This document shows, in pieces, positions 60,340-64,000 of a stretch of DNA of 64,000 nt. The DNA is from Cylicocyclus nassatus (taxonomy: Eukaryota; Nematoda; Chromadorea; Rhabditida; Strongylidae): assembly GCA_958299035.1 (NCBI GenBank), contig CATQJL010000112.1:59441823-59505822 (forward strand), written 5' to 3'. The translations under genes were made by a program, and so were the position numbers. Below the pieces are notes generated by a model. The model was not told the DNA's origin. It did no database searches and saw nothing but the letters and a program-made list of their open reading frames with translations. Every line of letters begins with the position of its first letter. The first letter of the stretch is position 1.

Positions 60340-60549
60340 ACCTTGACTTTTGACGCTCTGTCTCTAGACTATCAAAGTAGAATTTTTGTACATTACTTGA
60401 TTCACAATAATTTGTGAAAAATTTTAAAAAGAATAAAAACTTGACGTTATTAAGCAGAACAGCATAATAGAAAATTATTCAACATTAGTATCTTTGAGAA
60501 GAAAAACTTTGTTCGGAAAGGAAATAATTTGAGGTATCGAGAAAAACGA

Positions 60550-60640
60550 GAAGCAGATACTCAAGTGGTTAGCTCTCTTCGTTGTTGCTGAGCTGAAAAT
60601 CGGGTTTAATTCCACCCTGCTCTTAATTTCTGCTGCAGAA
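60550..60640 (+). mobile_element. tRNA-derived SINE or tRNA pseudogene
   Basis: TACTCAAGTGG (60558-60568) is an A box with one mismatch to TRGYNNANNGG. GGGTTTAATTCC (60602-60613) is a degenerate B box at normal spacing. The arms do not form a full cloverleaf that I can see, so it is not called a tRNA gene. Confidence 0.4.
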
Positions 60641-61766
60641 ATTCTGCTCACAATGCCAGCGTCAGGCTATCGATAAAGCTAACAAAATAGCCTTGTTATT
60701 CTATAAAACTGAGTGAAACTCAATAATTTTTCAAGTTTTCGATTTAAATCCATAATTTTATGATTTGGAAAAGTAGAAGAAGGTTTGCGTTCCACAGTAT
60801 TTTGAACACAGCTTCTTATCTGCTGACCTCGGAGAAAATGACATTTCAGCATTTGAGTTTGCTAGCATAGTGGGTGGGGTAGGGTTCAAAGCTTTAAGAA
60901 CTTGTATTTTTTTCAATATAGCAATAGTCTATAGTGTGGCACGTTTCAATCGCACAAAAAAAGTAAAAACAAAAAATTCGCTAAAAACATCAATGTTGTA
61001 GAAGTTCTCTTTATCAGCAGTCACTTCGCAGAAACACAGCTGGAATCTATAATAGAATTTTGTTCTGATGCATACCTTGAACACTGTAATAATACTTTTG
61101 CGAGTTTTAAAACGCGTACTTTTAGAAATAAATGCAGCGATAAGATAAACTTCCCTTAAAAAATCTTTCTTCACAAATTGCTTTTCAGCGGAAAGTTGTG
61201 ACCGGAACAACGTCATAAGAAGTAGTCCTTTTCCTGGCCTCCAGTTAAAGTGTCATAAACTTGCTGACAACTCAAAGTGTTAATGAATTTTAATCGAATC
61301 ACGCAAGAACTTTTGTGCCAGCCTGGTAATATGTGAATTACATGTACAGTAAGGAAAACTACTTCAGGCATAGTCTTCAATTCCACTTTCAAAAGACCCT
61401 ATCCTTTACCAGCTTAAATAGTCCTTTACATTTATTGCTCTTTTGCGTGTTTGTCAGGGACTACCTTGGGGAGCGGATGTGTTTTCTGTTCAACATGCCA
61501 GATGAGTGTTTCGTCTGAGTTTAGAGCATCTGAATTCCGGGCTCCATGTCGCATACGATTGTTTATTCGAAAACGATTGCAACAAGCCGACATCATTTTC
61601 AGCAAAACCATACTGTCTTTCCGTTCAACGATGTCTTGCGGATTATGGAGGTTTGATCCCTTACTATATTCCACTGAATCCGAGAAAGCTAGAACGGCAC
61701 CTGTACAACTCATGCAGTCCTTATGTTAGCAATTCTTTCCTCAAAAGGCTTTTATCGTTTTCATTT
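60641..61766. other. No recognisable gene; one mariner-like end
   Basis: Near 61298-61320 the minus strand reads GGCTGGCACAAAAGTTCTTG, matching the solo end at 18543. Overlapping frames at 61432-61841 on both strands have no family resemblance and are probably chance. Confidence 0.4.
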
Positions 61767-63165
61767 AACTTATGTCATGTATTCCTTAATCGTCCCATAA
61801 AAAGGCACTATCTTGACGAGCGCATGCAATGGGAGTTATGAGATGTGAACAAGCAAATTCGTAAATCTGGCAAGTAGTTATCCCTTCCTAAACGAACGGT
61901 GACAGATTTCTGTGACATGCTATGTGCATATATGTATAGAGATCATACAACTGATACTTTTATATAGAAAAATGGATTAATAACATTTTGTGATCATTGG
62001 GATCCCACGTATTCCACGTATTTTAATCTTAACGCACTTCTTCTTCTTTTTCTTCTTTGCATCAACAGCATCAAAGATAGAGCTTGACTGTAAATCGATG
62101 GAATGATAAGGATTTTAGGTCATTAAAACTTACCAGCAACAAGAATATCACAAGTAAATGCACGAATAACAGCAAGTTCATACTTGATGTTTAGGACGAA
62201 GTGTAGGTGCTGAAGTGTCTAAAGTTGCAGAAGCATTATGCGTATGAATTAGAATAAAGGTAAGGACGATAGTCTAAATAGATTAGCATAAAGTTGATTG
62301 AACAAGCAGACAGCAAACTCAGCGACTTATTTCTATATACGTACAGAAAAGATCATATGTATGACAAATAATGAATTGCTAAGAATATTCTAGCTCGTCG
62401 ATTACAATAGTGGCGAAATCCTGAAAATGCAGCCTATGTCTACTTAATTCCTATAGAATGGCCTGCTGCGTACTATCCAAAATGGAAAAGGGGTAAAATG
62501 AAAACGATAAAAGTTTCGCATAAACTTTAGAATTAGCAATTCTTGGGGAGTCTTACTTATATACGGAAAATGTTCTCATTTATAGAACAAAAAATGATGT
62601 CGTTTTCACTTTTTAGTGAAAATTCGCTCAACAGCAAAAATCAGAGGCAAAAAACACTTGACCAATACTTCAAAGTACCAATTGAATGACTAATTACTCG
62701 CTATAACCTGCAGCTTTTTGTTTATAGAATTATATACACAGCATCGTTCAAAAGATTTGTCGAGTGCGTAACGTGCTGGGGCAAGTAGTAGAATGTCTAT
62801 GGAAACGGTAAGAAAGGCCATCTCCCACTATTTATACTTTTGATAAAAAATAAGTTTAAGCTTGTTTAGGCAATGTTTGCAAACGTTTCGTGTTTCCTTG
62901 TTTCAAAATGATGATACTAATTGGGAAGTTCGTGCAATTTTTGGACTTGTGTATAATTTACATGAGATGAATTTACACTTCAAGCCAATACCCGACATAA
63001 CTTCTCCCTTTTTTTTCAGCAGCATCATATTCTTGGATTGTAGCCAAAGTTTTGAACATGATGTTTCTGTCTTGTCTAGATTTCCACTAGTTGACAACAT
63101 TTTGATGAAAACAAAGCAAACATTTAACAAAAAAACGTCTTTCCTGCATCCCTTCAGTTGACTTT
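61767..63165 (+). repeat. Third, diverged copy of part of the arms
   Basis: Aligns in the same orientation with right-arm 23390-23455, then 26440-26950, then 27625-28450. Shared blocks include the GTCCCATAAAAAGGCACTAT start, the Lys-rich exon-like block (62041-62075), the AGCAACAAGAATATCACAAG donor region, CTGCTGCGTACTATCC, CTTACTTATATACGGAAAAT, AATGATGTCGTTTTC and GGCAATGTTTGCAAACG. The Tc1-type element and the mariner-type MITE are both absent, leaving continuous sequence. The divergence is much greater than between the arms. Confidence 0.8.
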
Positions 63166-64000
63166 TTATGAATTTTGAATGTATTCTACTTTTTAATTTT
63201 GTTCTCGATTATGCTGAGTCCTCTTCTTTCCTAGATTTGTCTTGAATAATGCGAAGGGTTCATTGACTTGACTTGTCGCAATTGCTTCCTAAAAATTGCT
63301 GTCTGGAACTGGTAATAAAAGGGCGGATGATTTTGCGGAGCTGCACCGTGATATGCAGCTATTAATGCCATTCCTTCATCCTATATCTCATTAAAGTGAC
63401 TATTACATTTGATTTCATTTTGAACACAGCTGATGGCAACCTGGTATTATGTAGACGCTCTATTCTTCACTCTTTGATGCTAGAGTTTTCTCCACAAAAC
63501 TAAAAAAGTTCTGCAGGTATGTAGTTGACCATCATTTTCGCAAACGCTCATACAGACAAGAATTGAAGGAATCTTTGTAATAATGTCCAATGATCAATAA
63601 ACTTTAAAACTTGAGGTTTTGAATTTTTCGATCTTTACATAGGTAATATCAACAAAGAATTTGCTCAAAATGTTTCTTTGTAAAATTCAGAACATTGTTT
63701 TTGTCAAAAAACAGTGCATGGCAGATTTTTCGCGCTCCGTCTATGCTTTTATAACTTTGCTTTGACTACGATGTCGATTTGTCTAAAAGTCGCGAGCTGT
63801 TAGATTCGGACAGCAACTACCGAGACAATTTTTCTCGCTTTCAAATTTGTTGAGTGCTTATGTCCCTGATTTTTGAGAAGGGAGTGGTGGCAAATTCTCA
63901 ATATTTTTCCTCAAATTTTAGAAATCATTTCATTCATGTAGTGTAAAACCGGGTTAATTTGTGACCTATGAAGCTGTTTCAAGGCAATTTATTTTTGGGG
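63166..64000. other. No recognisable gene
   Basis: AT-rich sequence beyond the third copy. I see no repeat ends, splice-bounded frames or homology to the arms. Confidence 0.4.

Noticed and set aside
61432..61841. Overlapping frames of about 90-110 codons on both strands
   Set aside because: They overlap each other in several frames, have no recognisable motif, and extend into the start of the third arm copy.

Overview
This window is eukaryotic, repeat-rich, AT-rich nuclear DNA, most probably from a parasitic strongylid (clade V) nematode. Three things support this. Introns are bounded by GT and by the nematode acceptor TTTNCAG. One split gene fragment reads as the start of a coatomer beta-prime (COPI) subunit, closest in layout to nematode copb-2. 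The mobile elements (Tc1/mariner-type, hAT, piggyBac-type, short Helitrons, tRNA-derived SINEs, foldback MITEs) are those usual in nematodes. I see no intact protein-coding gene, no rRNA, no credible tRNA gene and no CRISPR array. Nearly all the longer open frames are chance frames inside repeats.

Layout. Positions 1-18105 and 23380-42728 are the two arms of one very large inverted repeat. The left arm runs off the window edge, so its true length is unknown. The arms differ by scattered substitutions, many single-base indels and a few larger indels. The largest is a 1260-bp hAT-type foldback element at 23959-25218, present only in the right arm. Between the arms lie a single-copy stretch (18106-21496), a small and almost perfect inverted repeat (21497-21893 against 22459-22850), a SMART-type amplification primer sequence fused to the DNA (22852-22876, plus an internal 19-base piece at 22700-22718), and a run of exactly 500 N. 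The centre is therefore at least partly an assembly or library artefact. The arms may be two haplotypes joined head to head, or a real old palindrome with a damaged centre.

Each arm carries, from outside inward: a 0.5-kb Helitron, several foldback MITEs, a broken copb-2-like gene start, an inverted 9-bp minisatellite, a pair of inward-facing SINEs around an acidic open frame, a second 522-bp Helitron, more foldback elements, a palindromic mariner-type MITE, a conserved exon-like block and a 1.5-kb Tc1-type element with long terminal inverted repeats.

Right of the arms (42729-64000) is a transposon field. It holds two piggyBac-like MITEs, a 1032-bp Helitron with both ends, palindromic mariner-type MITEs, a pogo/Tigger-like transposase tail with a PCNA-binding motif, a 3072-bp hAT element with 8-bp target duplications and a broken transposase, a 1.5-kb inverted repeat around an exon-like sequence, and (61767-63165) a third, more diverged copy of part of the arms. 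That third copy lacks both the Tc1-type element and the mariner-type MITE, so it serves as an empty-site reference for dating those insertions. The genes do not form a pathway. What the window records is a sequence of duplications and insertions.
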